The translations under genes and the position numbers were made by a program. From Streptomyces sp. IMTB 2501 (lineage in GTDB: Bacteria; Actinomycetota; Actinomycetes; Streptomycetales; Streptomycetaceae), in assembly GCF_001953885.1 (NCBI RefSeq), contig NZ_MQUS01000004.1, positions 124,001 to 188,000 of the forward strand: DNA of 64,000 nt, in the 5' to 3' direction. This document shows, piece by piece, positions 32,508-42,679 of this stretch. Positions within the stretch are counted from its first letter, which is position 1. Every line of letters starts with the position of its first letter. Below the pieces are notes generated by a model. The model was not told the origin of the DNA. It was given only the letters and a program-made list of their open reading frames with translations, and did no database searches.

Positions 32508-35378
32508 GTGCAGACCATCCCGACGGCACCATCCTCCGAACTCTCCGAACTGGCCCGCTGCTGCACGACGTTCCTGCCCTCCGACCCCGCTCGCACGGGC
32601 CGGATCGTGTTCTGGCGGCTGGACGGTGAGGTCCCTCCCGCTGTCGCCGACGGATCGCCGGCGCAATGGGACATCGTGATGCCCACGGCGGACGGCGGCG
32701 TCGAGCCGGTCCGTACGCCCGCGCTCCTCATGCCCGTGGACCGCGCTCTGCCCTTGCTCGCACGCGCGCGTGCACTGCCACAGGGGCACCGCTCGTCAGT
32801 CTTCTGGGGTGCCGCCAGCCAACTGGCCCTGCACTTCCTGGCGCGTGGCCTGTTGCTGCCGGGGCTCTCCCCCGGCGATCACGACGTCTGGCGGGTGGCT
32901 CCGCTGTCCGTGCGGGACGCGGAACTGATCCGCGAACTCGCCGCCGCCATGCCACCGGAGGCCCACGCGGTACCGCTCGCGGCCGAAGGGCCACCCCGGC
33001 TGCCGGACCCGGAACGGCTGCTGCGCGCTTTCCTGGACGCGGTCGCCGACGTGCTCCCCCGCTCCCCCGCGGCCCCGTCCGCGACCGGTGGCCCCGCGTA
33101 CGCGGCGCACGAACCGCAGCACTTGCCCGCCCTGCGGGCGTGGGCGGACGACATCGCCGCCGGCCATGACGCCGGTGTGCGGCTGTCGCTGCGCGTGGAG
33201 GCCGACGGGTTGGACGACGTCGCAGAGGGGGACGACGCTTCGGTCCGGTTCCGGGCGGTACTGCAAGTGCAGGGCGTGAGCGGAGCGGCGGACATCCTCG
33301 ACGCCGCCGCCCTGTGGGCCGGTGAGGGAGCCGTTCACGAAACGGCCGGTCCACGCGCGCGTGCCGACACGTTGCTGGCGCTGCGCCGCGCTGCCCACGC
33401 CTGGCCGCCGTTGACACCGCTGCTCTCCGCCGCCGTACCCGACTGCGTGGACCTCGCCGACGACGAGATCGCCGAACTGCTGGGCAGGGGCAAGCAGGCT
33501 CTGGCCACGGCGGGAGTCGACGTGCACTGGCCGAAGGAGCTGTCGCGTGACCTCACGGCGCACGCGACCGTCGGCTCGCCGGACGACGGCACGACCGCCC
33601 CGCGGGATGACACGGCGCCCGCGTCGATGCTCTCGTCGGACACCACGGTCGGCTTCAGTTGGTGGTTCGCGCTGGGCGGACGGGAGTTGTCCCGGGAGGA
33701 GCTGGACCGGCTCGCAGAAGCGAAGCGTCCTCTGGTGCGGCTGCGCGACGAATGGGTTCTCGTCGACCCACGGCAGGCACACCGTGCCCGGACCCGTCAG
33801 GCCCAGACCCTCGCCCCCGTCGAGGCACTGGCCGCCGCCCTGACGGGCTCGGCGGAGGTCGACGGGCATCAGGTCGACGTACGGTCGTCGGGGTGGCTGG
33901 AGCGGCTCCGGACGCACCTCACGGACACCGGGACGGCACACACCGTCGGGCAGCCGCCCGGCCTGGCCGCCACCCTGCGCGCGTACCAGCTCCAGGGCCT
34001 CGACTGGCTGGCCCGCACGACCTCCCTGGGCCTGGGCGGCTGTCTGGCCGACGACATGGGCCTTGGCAAGACGGTCACGCTGATCGCACTGCATCTGCAC
34101 CGGCAGGCGGACGCCTCGTCCGCCGGTCCCACGCTCGTCGTCTGCCCGGCCTCCCTGCTCGGCAACTGGCAGCGCGAGATCGAGCGATTCGCTCCGGGTG
34201 TACCGGTGCGCAGGTTCCACGGGGCCGGGCGCGCTCTCGGGTCCGTCGGGGAAGGGGAGTTCGTCCTGACGACGTACGGCACGATGCGCCTGGATGCCGA
34301 GCGGCTCGCCGCACAGCCCTGGGGCATGGTCGTGGCCGATGAGGCGCAGCACGTGAAGAATCCCTACTCGGCGACCGCGCGGGCGCTGCGTTCCATCGGG
34401 GCACGCGCGCGCGTGGCGCTCACCGGCACCCCGGTGGAGAACAACCTCACCGAACTGTGGGCCATCCTGGACTGGACGACTCCCGGCCTGCTGGGCCGCC
34501 TCGGCACCTTCCGCGCGCGTTACGCGCAACCGGTCGAGGGCGGTCTCGACGCCGTCGCGGCGCAGCGGCTCGCGAGGCTCGTGCGGCCGTTCCTGCTGCG
34601 GCGGCGCAAGTCGGACCCCGGCATCGCCCCCGAGCTGCCGCCGAAGACCGAGAGCGATCACCCGGTGGCCCTCACATCCGAACAGGCGGGACTGTACGAG
34701 GCGCTGGTGCGCGAGACGCTGGACCGGATCGCGACAGCCGATGCCATGGCCCGCCGGGGCCTGATCGTGCAGTTGCTGACCGGGCTGAAGCAGATCTGCA
34801 ATCACCCGGCGCAGTTCCTCAAGGAGGACGAGCCGCGGCTCGCCGGGCGCTCGGGGAAGCTGGAGCTGCTCGACGAACTCCTCGGCACGATCCTCGCCGA
34901 GGGTTCGGGCGTGCTCGTCTTCACCCAGTACGTGCGCATGGCCCGCCTGCTCGAACGGCATCTGGCGGCCCGTGGGGTGCCCTCACTGCTGCTGCACGGC
35001 GGGACCCCGGTCACCGCGCGCGAGGAACTGGTCCGGCGCTTCCAGGACGGCGATGTGCCGGTGTTCCTGCTGTCCTTGAGGGCCGCAGGGACGGGCCTGA
35101 ACCTCACCCGGGCCGAGCATGTCGTGCACTACGACCGCTGGTGGAATCCGGCGGTCGAGGCCCAGGCCACCGACCGCGCGTACCGCATCGGGCAGACGCG
35201 TCCGGTGCAGGTGCACCGGCTGATCGCCGAAGGGACCCTGGAGGACCGGATCGCGGACCTGCTCGGGCGCAAGCGGAAGTTGGCGGACGCGGTGCTCGGC
35301 ACCGGCGAGACCGCTGTGACGGAGCTGACGGACGCGGAACTGGCGGCGCTGGTGGAACTGCGCGGGGAGACACGATGA
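32508..35378 (+). CDS. SNF2-family DEAD-like helicase with DUF3670 region
   Basis: From the GTG at 32508 the protein has 956 residues; a TTG at 32487 is the alternative. The first half has a DUF3670-like region seen in bacterial SNF2 proteins. The C-terminal half is a complete SNF2 ATPase: LADDMGLGKTVTLIAL (about 512-527), VVCPASLLGNWQREI, DEAQHVKNP (about 610), LTGTPVENN, and a helicase C domain with TGLNLTRAEHVVHYDRWWN and QATDRAYRIGQ. Such ATPases move along double-stranded DNA or remodel protein-DNA complexes. Its stop overlaps the start of the SWIM gene. Confidence 0.9.
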   Translation: MQTIPTAPSSELSELARCCTTFLPSDPARTGRIVFWRLDGEVPPAVADGSPAQWDIVMPTADGGVEPVRTPALLMPVDRALPLLARARALPQGHRSSVFWGAASQLALHFLARGLLLPGLSPGDHDVWRVAPLSVRDAELIRELAAAMPPEAHAVPLAAEGPPRLPDPERLLRAFLDAVADVLPRSPAAPSATGGPAYAAHEPQHLPALRAWADDIAAGHDAGVRLSLRVEADGLDDVAEGDDASVRFRAVLQVQGVSGAADILDAAALWAGEGAVHETAGPRARADTLLALRRAAHAWPPLTPLLSAAVPDCVDLADDEIAELLGRGKQALATAGVDVHWPKELSRDLTAHATVGSPDDGTTAPRDDTAPASMLSSDTTVGFSWWFALGGRELSREELDRLAEAKRPLVRLRDEWVLVDPRQAHRARTRQAQTLAPVEALAAALTGSAEVDGHQVDVRSSGWLERLRTHLTDTGTAHTVGQPPGLAATLRAYQLQGLDWLARTTSLGLGGCLADDMGLGKTVTLIALHLHRQADASSAGPTLVVCPASLLGNWQREIERFAPGVPVRRFHGAGRALGSVGEGEFVLTTYGTMRLDAERLAAQPWGMVVADEAQHVKNPYSATARALRSIGARARVALTGTPVENNLTELWAILDWTTPGLLGRLGTFRARYAQPVEGGLDAVAAQRLARLVRPFLLRRRKSDPGIAPELPPKTESDHPVALTSEQAGLYEALVRETLDRIATADAMARRGLIVQLLTGLKQICNHPAQFLKEDEPRLAGRSGKLELLDELLGTILAEGSGVLVFTQYVRMARLLERHLAARGVPSLLLHGGTPVTAREELVRRFQDGDVPVFLLSLRAAGTGLNLTRAEHVVHYDRWWNPAVEAQATDRAYRIGQTRPVQVHRLIAEGTLEDRIADLLGRKRKLADAVLGTGETAVTELTDAELAALVELRGETR

Positions 35379-36682
35379 GCAGCCACGACGACGAGCACGG
35401 CGGCGCCGCGGAGCGCACGTTCACCGCACCGCCACCCGCGCGCGGGCGTGTGTTCGCGCAGAGCTGGTGGGGCCGCGCATGGCTGCGGGCCCTGGAGGAC
35501 GCCGCCTTGGACGGCGCCGCGGTCAAGGCGGGCCGCCGGCTCGCCCGCGCGGGAGGTGTGGGAGCGGTGACCGTACGGCCGGGCCGGGTCACGGCCGTCG
35601 TACGTGACCCTGGGGGCGCGGCCCACCGGGCCGACGTCCTCGTGCCGCAGCTGTCCGAGGAGGAGTGGGGACGGTTGCTGGACGTCACCGTGGAGCAGGC
35701 CGGACACCTGGCCGCGCTTCTCGACGGGGAGCTGCCGCCGCATCTGATCGAGGACGCCGCGGTCGGCGGTGTCGAGCTGCTGCCGGGCCTGGGCGATCTG
35801 GAGCCCGAGTGCGACTGCGGGACCTGGGACCACTGCGGGCACACCGCCGCACTGTGTCACCAGGTGGCGCGGCTCCTGGATGAGGATCCGTTTCTGCTTC
35901 TGCTGTTGCGCGGGCGCGAGAAGGACGTGTTCCTGGCGGACCTGCATCTGCGCAGTACAGCGCCCCGCACGACAGCCTCCGCGTCCGAAACCGCGGGCGT
36001 GGACGCGGCCGGGGCGTGGGCAGCCGGGGACATCCTGCCTCCGCTGCCCGAGCTGCCCGGACTCCCGCAGGCACCCGGCACGCCATCACCCCTCACCACC
36101 GTGACGGCTCCGGCACCCGGGATCGATCCCGCGGCACTGGAACACCTTGCGGGCCGCACCGCCGTGGAGGCGTACCGGCTCCTTGCGGAGACCCTCCGCT
36201 CGGCTCCGGCGGCCCTCCGCTCAGACCTCTGGGACGGCACTGGTCGTACGGCCGCCAAGGACGCCGTACGACTCGCGTGCGGGACACCCTCCGACGCCAC
36301 AGCTGAGCGGCTCGCCCAGGAATCGGGCCGCGGCCGCGCCGGGTTGGCGACGGCGGTCCGCGCCTGGCGTGCCGGGGGTGCGGCAGCGCTGGCCCTGCTC
36401 GACGAGGAGTGGCAGGTGGAGGGCCTGGCGCTCGCACGCGCGCGTGCGGCACTCGAAGCGGCCTGGGAGGCGGACGAGCGGCCGCCGCTCCACAGAAGCG
36501 GCAACCGGTGGACCGACCCCGGCGAAGGGGTCCAGCTGCGCCTCGGCCAGGACGGCCGCTGGTGGCCGTATCGCGACGAGGCCGGCTCCTGGGTTCCCGC
36601 GGGCGGACCGGACCGTGATCCGGCGACGGCACTGGCCGCCGCACGGCTCACCACCGATCCGGGAGCCGCGGAGGACCTCTGA
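35375..36682 (+). CDS. SWIM zinc-finger protein, partner of the SNF2 helicase
   Basis: The 435-residue protein has the N-terminal motif FAQSWWGRAWLRALED and a SWIM zinc finger CDCGTWDHCGH at residues 146-156 (C-x-C-x5-C-x-H). The rest is helical with WQVEGLALARARAALEAAWE near the end. SWIM domains bind DNA or proteins. The ATGA overlap with the SNF2 gene and the regular pairing of these two families in actinomycetes point to a complex, perhaps for DNA repair or defence. No experimental role is known to me. Confidence 0.85.
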   Translation: MSSHDDEHGGAAERTFTAPPPARGRVFAQSWWGRAWLRALEDAALDGAAVKAGRRLARAGGVGAVTVRPGRVTAVVRDPGGAAHRADVLVPQLSEEEWGRLLDVTVEQAGHLAALLDGELPPHLIEDAAVGGVELLPGLGDLEPECDCGTWDHCGHTAALCHQVARLLDEDPFLLLLLRGREKDVFLADLHLRSTAPRTTASASETAGVDAAGAWAAGDILPPLPELPGLPQAPGTPSPLTTVTAPAPGIDPAALEHLAGRTAVEAYRLLAETLRSAPAALRSDLWDGTGRTAAKDAVRLACGTPSDATAERLAQESGRGRAGLATAVRAWRAGGAAALALLDEEWQVEGLALARARAALEAAWEADERPPLHRSGNRWTDPGEGVQLRLGQDGRWWPYRDEAGSWVPAGGPDRDPATALAAARLTTDPGAAEDL

Positions 36683-36738
36683 CACCGAGAGAGGGCCGGG
36701 AGGGCCGCGCGCGGCAGCCCTGCCGGCCCGCCCCGCGT

Positions 36739-37929
<1,191 letters not shown>

Positions 37930-37948
37930 CTATTTCGTCATGGCCGTT

Positions 37949-37960
37949 TACAAATTAGTA
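37949..37960. promoter_or_regulatory. Candidate XylR operator in the xylA/xylB promoter region
   Basis: TACAAATTAGTA is a near-palindrome (TACnAATTnGTA) in an otherwise GC-rich gap. It overlaps TAGTAT (37956-37961), a possible -10 element for xylB with a weak -35 17 bp upstream. ROK repressors of xylose genes bind AT-rich palindromes of this kind. The link to the XylR encoded downstream is inference. Confidence 0.5.
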
Positions 37961-38039
37961 TGCGCTCGCACCTCTGGGAAGAGACAAGATGTCTTTGTCC
38001 CCGCAGAGTCGCGGAACGTCGCGGAAAAGGGAGAGCTCG

Positions 38040-39494
38040 ATGTCAGCAGCCGAGGGTCCGCTCGTCGTCGGCGTGGACACATCCACCCAGTCCACGAAGG
38101 CACTGGTCGTCGACACGGCCACCGGCGAGGTGGTGGCGAGCGGCCAGGCCCCGCACACCGTGTCCTCCGGTGCCGGCCGCGAGAGCGATCCGCGTCAGTG
38201 GTGGGACGCTCTGTGCGAGGCCTTGCACCAGTGCGGCGAGGCGGCGCACGAGGCGGCGGCCGTGTCGATCGGCGGCCAGCAGCACGGCCTGGTCACGCTG
38301 GACGAGCGGGGTGAGCCGGTGCGTCCGGCGCTGCTGTGGAACGACGTCCGCTCGGCACCACAGGCCCGTCGGCTGGTGGAGGAACTGGGCGGGCCGAAGG
38401 CCTGGGCGGAGCGCACCGGCAGTGTGCCCGGCGTGTCGTTCACGGTCACGAAGTGGGCGTGGCTGGCCGAGCACGAGCCGCAGTCGGTCAGAGCGACGAA
38501 GGCGGTACGGCTTCCGCACGACTACCTCACCGAGCACCTGACCGGGCAGGGCACGACCGACCGCGGCGACGCGTCCGGCACCGGCTGGTGGGCGTCCAGG
38601 ACGGAGACGTACGACGCGGAGACCCTCGCGCACGTCGGTCTCGACCCGGCGCTGCTGCCCCGGGTGGTGCGGCCGGGAGAGGTGGCCGGCACCGTGCGCG
38701 ACAGCCATGACCTGCCGTTCTCCAAGGGAACGCTGGTCGCGCCCGGCACCGGCGACAACGCGGCGGCGGCCCTGGGCCTCGGCCTGCGGCCCGGCACCCC
38801 GGTGCTCAGCCTCGGCACGTCCGGCACGGTGTACGCCGTCTCCAGGAACCGCCCGGCCGATCCGACCGGCACGGTGGCGGGGTTCGCCGACGCCCACGGG
38901 GACTGGCTGCCGCTGGCCTGCACCCTGAACTGCACACTCGCCGTGGACCGCGTCGCGGCGCTGCTCGGCCTGGACCGCGAGGCGGTGCAGCCGGGCGGCT
39001 CGGTGACCCTGCTGCCGTACCTGGACGGCGAGCGCACGCCGAACCTGCCGAACGCCTCGGGCCTGCTGCACGGCCTGCGCCATGACACGACCCCCGGGCA
39101 ACTGCTGCAGGCCGCGTACGACGGCGCCGTGCACTCGCTGCTCGGCGCGCTCGATCTGGTCCTGGACGAGGACGCGGACCGCAGCACCCCGCTGATGCTG
39201 ATCGGCGGCGGGGCGCGGGGGACGGCCTGGCAGCAGACGGTACGGCGGCTGTCGGGGCGGCCGGTTCAGGTCCCGGAGGCCAGGGAACTGGTCGCCCTCG
39301 GGGCCGCGGCACAGGCCGCCGGCCTGCTGACCGGCGAGGACCCGGCCGCGGTGGCCCGCCGCTGGCACACGGCCGCGGGCCCGGTGCTGGAGGCCGTGGA
39401 GCGGGACCAGGAGACGCTGGAGCGGATCACCGGGGTACTCTCCGACGCGGCCCCGCTGCTGGAGCGGAGGACGGACACCACACCGCGCGCATGA
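38040..39494 (+). CDS. xylB: Xylulokinase
   Basis: From the ATG at 38040, behind GGGAGAG, the protein has 484 residues. It has the FGGY-kinase features GVDTSTQSTKALVVD (phosphate-1 motif), SIGGQQHGLV, RPALLWNDVRS, a FGGY signature region TVTKWAWLAEHEP, and the adenosine-binding LMLIGGGARGTAWQQTVRRL. It phosphorylates D-xylulose to xylulose 5-phosphate for the pentose phosphate pathway. Its stop overlaps the possible ATG of the regulator gene, so xylB and xylR form one unit divergent from xylA. Confidence 0.95.
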   Translation: MSAAEGPLVVGVDTSTQSTKALVVDTATGEVVASGQAPHTVSSGAGRESDPRQWWDALCEALHQCGEAAHEAAAVSIGGQQHGLVTLDERGEPVRPALLWNDVRSAPQARRLVEELGGPKAWAERTGSVPGVSFTVTKWAWLAEHEPQSVRATKAVRLPHDYLTEHLTGQGTTDRGDASGTGWWASRTETYDAETLAHVGLDPALLPRVVRPGEVAGTVRDSHDLPFSKGTLVAPGTGDNAAAALGLGLRPGTPVLSLGTSGTVYAVSRNRPADPTGTVAGFADAHGDWLPLACTLNCTLAVDRVAALLGLDREAVQPGGSVTLLPYLDGERTPNLPNASGLLHGLRHDTTPGQLLQAAYDGAVHSLLGALDLVLDEDADRSTPLMLIGGGARGTAWQQTVRRLSGRPVQVPEARELVALGAAAQAAGLLTGEDPAAVARRWHTAAGPVLEAVERDQETLERITGVLSDAAPLLERRTDTTPRA

Positions 39495-40738
39495 CGCCGG
39501 GCGGAAGACACCGAGGATCGGCTTCAGGCATGACCGCACCGCTGCACGAGGCCCGCCCGCCGGGCGCCGGCCGCGCCCTGCCGGACACCCAGCAGGGCAT
39601 GCGCCGGCGCAACCTGGCCCGCGTGCTGCACGCCGTCAGTGCCGAGGGTTCGCTGTCGCGGGCCGCGGTCTCCTCGCGCATCGGGCTGACCAGGGCGGCG
39701 GTGTCGACGCTGGTGGACGAGCTGATCCGGTGGGGGCTGCTGGAGGAACTCGGTCCCGAGCGGCCGGGCCGGGTGGGCCGGCCCGGGTCGGCGCTCGCGG
39801 TGAGCGGCCGCGGTCCGTCCGGAATCGGGGCCGAGATAGGCGTCGACCATCTCGCGGTGTGCGCCGTCGACCTGCGCGGCGAGATCCGCGCGCGAGCCGT
39901 GCGGCACACGGCGAACCGGGGCCGGGCGCCCGGACCGGTGGTCGAGGACCTGATCGACCTGGTGCGTCGGGTCGTCGCGGAGGCGGAGCGGGAGGCACTG
40001 TGGCCCGCGGGGCTCGCGGTCGCCGTGCCCGGACTCGTGGCCCGGGACGGCCGTACCGTCGTCCGCGCCCCGAACCTCGACTGGCACGACACCGACCTCG
40101 GCGCCCTGCTGCCGGGTGACTGGCCGCTGACCGTGGACAACGAGGCCAACTTCGGTGCGCTCGCGGAGTTGTGGCTCGGTGACGGCATCCCGCGCGACTT
40201 CCTGCATGTGTCGGCCGAGATCGGCATCGGCGCGGCGGTCGTCGTGGACGGCGGACTGCTGCGCGGCACCCGCGGCTTCGCGGGCGAGCTGGGCCACGTA
40301 CCCGTGCGGCCGGACGGGCCGCAGTGTCCGTGCGGCGGCCGGGGCTGCCTGGAGCAGTACGCGGGTGAGGAGGCGGTGCTGCGTGCGGCCGGGCTGGAGC
40401 CGCGCGAGGACCTGGTGGGTCTGCTCGCGGGGCGTGCCGAACAGGGCGACGAGAGCGTACGTGCGGCCCTGCGGGACGCCGGTACGGCGCTGGGCATCGC
40501 TCTGACCGGGGCGGTGAATCTCCTCGACCCCGAGACGGTGGTTCTCGGCGGCGCCCTGGCCGGCCTTTCTCCCTGGCTGCTGCCGTCCCTGGAGACGGAG
40601 CTGACGAGCCGCACGGCGGGCCCGCCCTGCCCGGTGAAGGTTTCCCGGCTGGGCCCGGAAGGCCCCCTGCTGGGCGCGGCGCACTCGGTCGTCCGGGGCG
40701 TGCTGGACGATCCGGCCGTGGTGGCGGAACGATCCTGA
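39491..40738 (+). CDS. xylR: ROK-family xylose repressor (XylR-like)
   Basis: The 415-residue protein has an N-terminal winged helix (MRRRNLARVLHAV, then SRAAVSSRIGLTRAAVSTLVDELI) and a ROK sugar-kinase-like domain with EIGVDHLAVCAVDLRG, IGIGAAVVVDGGLLRG and the zinc motif CPCGGRGCLEQY (about 277-288). This is the build of XylR repressors, released by xylose. The ATG at 39491 overlaps the xylB stop; another ATG lies at 39530. It should control xylA and xylB through the intergenic palindrome. Confidence 0.88.
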   Translation: MTPGGRHRGSASGMTAPLHEARPPGAGRALPDTQQGMRRRNLARVLHAVSAEGSLSRAAVSSRIGLTRAAVSTLVDELIRWGLLEELGPERPGRVGRPGSALAVSGRGPSGIGAEIGVDHLAVCAVDLRGEIRARAVRHTANRGRAPGPVVEDLIDLVRRVVAEAEREALWPAGLAVAVPGLVARDGRTVVRAPNLDWHDTDLGALLPGDWPLTVDNEANFGALAELWLGDGIPRDFLHVSAEIGIGAAVVVDGGLLRGTRGFAGELGHVPVRPDGPQCPCGGRGCLEQYAGEEAVLRAAGLEPREDLVGLLAGRAEQGDESVRAALRDAGTALGIALTGAVNLLDPETVVLGGALAGLSPWLLPSLETELTSRTAGPPCPVKVSRLGPEGPLLGAAHSVVRGVLDDPAVVAERS

Positions 40739-41049
40739 GATCCCCCCGTGCCAGGACCTGCGGCTGAGCGCTGCATACGACCGGCGGGAGGGGCTGCTGC
40801 CCCTGCGCCGGGCTGGGGACAACCGGCCCGGTGACGGCCATTGTTCACCCGAACGGGTGGCCTGGTTTTCCACAAGGGAGGGCTTCTCCACGGAACCGGT
40901 GCGGGCTCTTCTGCGCAACCCACCTGCGCCGTACCGTGATTCACGCGAGGCACCAGCAGACGGATCGTCAAGACCGACCGGTGCTGAACGGATGACGGTA
41001 CTTCATACACAACAGGTGGCAGCGGGCTGACAGGCATCGGGGGACGGAC
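40739..41049. other. Intergenic stretch with two short inverted repeats
   Basis: The 311 bp between xylR and the permease gene contain CCGGGC followed by GCCCGG across about 15 bp (near 40809-40834), which could terminate xylR. CACCCG and CGGGTG are separated by 2 bp near 40847-40860, which could be an operator. No gene is apparent. Confidence 0.4.
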
Positions 41050-42534
41050 ATGGACGAGGAGACGACCGGGGCGCTGCGGCGCGACGCCGTCGGGTTGCGC
41101 GAAGTGCTGTTCCAGAGTGTCACGGCGATGGCGCCGGCCGCCGCGGTGGCCGCGTCGATCCCAGCCGGTGCCGCCTTCGCGGGCGGCAGCCTGCCGCTGG
41201 CGGTGCTGATCGCCCTGGTGGCCTGTCTGTTCACCGCGTCCTGCGTGGCCGAGCTGGCCCGGGAGCTGCCTGCGGCGGGCTCGGTGGCCACGTATGCGGC
41301 GCGCGGCCTGCACCCTGCCATCGGCTTTCTCGTCGGCTGGGGCTACGTCTTCGTGGAGATGCTGGTCCCACCGCTGCTGCTCCTGCAGCTGGGCTTCACG
41401 GCGGCGGGCACGCTGCACGAGGAGTGGTCCTCGTATCCGGCGGATCTGTGGTGGCCGTGGTCCCTGGCGGGCGCGGGTGTGATCGCCGTCGCCGGTTATC
41501 TGGGTGTCCGCGCCTCGGCCCGCTTCGGCACCGTCCTCGGCGTCTTCGAGATCGCCGTCTTCCTGGTGTTCGCCGTGCTGCTCATCGGCAAGGCGGGCGA
41601 CGCCAACACCCTGTCGGTGTTCGGTACTTCGCACACCGCCGACGGGCACGCCGGGATCAGCGGCGTGTTCGCCGGGTCCGTGTACACGGTGCTGGCCTTC
41701 GCCGGCTTCGAGGCGGCGGCGCCGCTCGCCGAGGAGACACGCGACCCCCGGCGGACGATGCGCCGCGCGGTTCTCGGAGCGGCCCTGGGCATCGGACTGT
41801 TCTACGTGCTCACGACCTATGCGATGACCGTCTACTTCGGCCCGGACCGGTTCGCGAAGTTCGGCGCCTCGGGCGCGGCCTCCTGGGACGGTGTCGCCCG
41901 GGCCTCCTTCGGTCTCCTCTGGGTGCTGGTCTTCCTGGCGGTGATCAACTCCACGGTCGCCAACGCCAACGCGTGCGCCAACGTCTCCACCCGTACGGCC
42001 TTCGCCCTGGCCCGCATCCGGGTCCTGCCCCGCCTGCTGGCCACGCTCCACCCCCGGCACCGCTCCCCGGTCGCCGGTATCGCGTTGCAGACCCTCGTGG
42101 CGGTCGGGGCGGTGCTGGGGCTCGGTTTCGGCTACGACCCGGTGACGGCGTTCCTGCTGCTCGCCACGGTGATCGTCACGGTCGTCGTCGGCGTCTACAT
42201 CGTCGTGAACCTCGCCTGTGCCGGCTACTTCCTGCGGGCGGGCCGGACCCCCGTCAAGCCGCTTCGGCATCTGCTGTTCCCGGTGCTCGGCACGGCGGCG
42301 TTCGTCCCGGCCCTGCTGACGGCGGCCGGCATTCCCGCATTCGACTTCGTCACCGTGCTGACGCCTCCGGTGTCCTACGCCGGCCCGATCGTCGGCGTCT
42401 GGATGGCGGCAGGTCTAGTGGTGCTGCTCCTGCTGATACGGCGTCACCCCGAGCGCATAGCCGAGACCGCGCGGGTGCACCTCGACACGTACGACCCGAC
42501 GGGCGACCGACAGGACGGGACGGTGCCGCGCTGA
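41050..42534 (+). CDS. APC-superfamily amino acid/polyamine permease
   Basis: The 494-residue protein has about 12 membrane segments and the APC features SVTAMAPAAAVAASIPAGAA (first helix), GSVATYAARGLHP and FAGFEAAAPLAEETRDPRRTM (the conserved loop after helix 6). It probably imports an amino acid, amine or related nitrogen compound by proton symport. A formamidase-like enzyme gene follows 145 bp downstream on the same strand, which suggests uptake and breakdown of an amide or amine. The exact substrate is unknown. Confidence 0.85.
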   Translation: MDEETTGALRRDAVGLREVLFQSVTAMAPAAAVAASIPAGAAFAGGSLPLAVLIALVACLFTASCVAELARELPAAGSVATYAARGLHPAIGFLVGWGYVFVEMLVPPLLLLQLGFTAAGTLHEEWSSYPADLWWPWSLAGAGVIAVAGYLGVRASARFGTVLGVFEIAVFLVFAVLLIGKAGDANTLSVFGTSHTADGHAGISGVFAGSVYTVLAFAGFEAAAPLAEETRDPRRTMRRAVLGAALGIGLFYVLTTYAMTVYFGPDRFAKFGASGAASWDGVARASFGLLWVLVFLAVINSTVANANACANVSTRTAFALARIRVLPRLLATLHPRHRSPVAGIALQTLVAVGAVLGLGFGYDPVTAFLLLATVIVTVVVGVYIVVNLACAGYFLRAGRTPVKPLRHLLFPVLGTAAFVPALLTAAGIPAFDFVTVLTPPVSYAGPIVGVWMAAGLVVLLLLIRRHPERIAETARVHLDTYDPTGDRQDGTVPR

Positions 42535-42679
42535 CCTGGCCACGCCCCGCCCACTGGCTGCCCTCCCACCCGCCGGCGCCGCGCGGCTGAGCCACCCCTC
42601 CGCAAGCCCGTCGGCCCGGAGCGGCCGCAGCCGCGGGCTTCCGTCCCACGACCGCCCGTCAGAAGGGACCACCTCGACG

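Noticed and set aside
39427..42270. A long minus-strand open frame opposite xylR and the permease
   Set aside because: It is antisense to xylR and the APC permease, both with complete motifs. Its translation is low-complexity Arg/Gly/Pro-rich.
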